A stretch of DNA of 13,681 nucleotides, taken from NCBI GenBank assembly GCA_946613955.1, contig CAMOGC010000022.1, forward strand, positions 1 to 13,681, read 5' to 3'. Within the stretch, counting starts at the first letter, position 1. Each line of letters starts with the position of its first letter. Positions 13,585 through 13,681 of this stretch are shown here, piece after piece. The position numbers were made by a program, and so were the translations under genes. The stretch is from an uncultured Clostridia bacterium (GTDB taxonomy: Bacteria; Bacillota_A; Clostridia; Christensenellales; Aristaeellaceae). A model generated the notes under the pieces. That model saw only the letters and a program-made list of their open reading frames with translations. It was not told the DNA's origin and did no database searches.

Positions 13585-13681
13585 TTATCCGGCCACCGCT
13601 TCCCCGTTCGGCTCCGCAGGCTCCTTCTTCTCCTTCATCCGGGCGTTAAAGGCGATGGCAAAGCCCGCGGAGCAGGCCAGA
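13585..13681 (-). CDS. C-terminal end of a probable membrane protein (partial)
   Basis: On the minus strand an open frame enters from the window edge and stops with TAA at 13587-13585. It gives 31 residues: a short hydrophobic stretch (LACSAGFAIAFN) like the end of a last membrane helix, then a charged tail rich in Lys, Glu and Pro (RMKEKKEPAEPNGEAVAG). This is too little to assign a family. The 148 bases between this stop and the start of the 66-aa gene hold no convincing gene, promoter or terminator. Confidence 0.5.
   Translation of the reverse strand, partial: LACSAGFAIAFNARMKEKKEPAEPNGEAVAG

Noticed and set aside
1..13681. CRISPR array, insertion sequence, phage or defence island
   Set aside because: No regularly spaced repeats, transposase, integrase, terminal inverted repeats or known defence proteins are seen. 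The tRNA genes at the left edge show no adjacent integrase or att-like duplication.

Overview
The window is a GC-rich (by eye above 60%), densely coding stretch of a bacterial chromosome. It most likely comes from a gut or rumen member of the Clostridia (Firmicutes). The evidence is sigma-A type promoters (TTGACA/TATAAT-like, about 17 bp spacing), AGGAGG ribosome sites, CCA-encoding tRNA genes, a textbook CIRCE element for HrcA, and protein families typical of Firmicutes (DUF1836, DUF2974/Mbeg1-like). A close relative of the Butyrivibrio feruloyl esterase Est1E, a signal-less pectin methylesterase and mannonate dehydratase point to life on plant cell wall. The genus cannot be fixed from the sequence alone.

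Layout. Positions 1-170 hold two serine tRNA genes on the minus strand (UGA complete, GCU cut by the window edge) behind a strong promoter. Divergent from them is nagA (373-1560, +). A small SGNH/GDSL esterase (1635-2321, -) faces nagA. Next come an Est1E-like cinnamoyl/feruloyl esterase (2546-3289, +) and a convergent DUF1836 protein (3380-3847, -) with its own promoter and terminator. A plus-strand run with no visible internal terminator follows: a Suv3-like RNA helicase (4145-6577), a DUF2974 lipase-fold protein (6691-7872), an MFS carrier (7922-9178) and a TtcA-like PP-loop tRNA thiolation enzyme (9175-10017). One base further on, the minus-strand pectinesterase (10019-10990) ends, and upstream of it lies uxuA (11169-12242, -). 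Divergent from uxuA is an Hsp20 chaperone (12553-13002, +) whose promoter is overlapped by a perfect CIRCE operator. The window closes with a small unknown minus-strand gene (13236-13436) and the last 31 codons of a probable membrane protein.

How the genes fit together. The metabolic genes concern sugars and esters from plant or microbial polymers: GlcNAc-6-phosphate deacetylation (nagA), release of hydroxycinnamates (Est1E-like), other ester removal (SGNH), demethylation of pectic oligomers (pectinesterase) and uronate breakdown to KDG (uxuA). None of the esterases has a signal peptide, so they probably act on imported oligosaccharides. The helicase and TtcA-like genes belong to RNA metabolism. 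hsp20 is a heat-shock unit under probable HrcA control.

I see no phage, transposon, CRISPR array or known defence system. The least ordinary items are the bacterial Suv3-like helicase with an uncharacterised 300-residue N-terminus and a C-terminal zinc ribbon, the CIRCE-controlled hsp20 with a structured leader, and a pair of terminator hairpins that sit antisense in the nagA leader.
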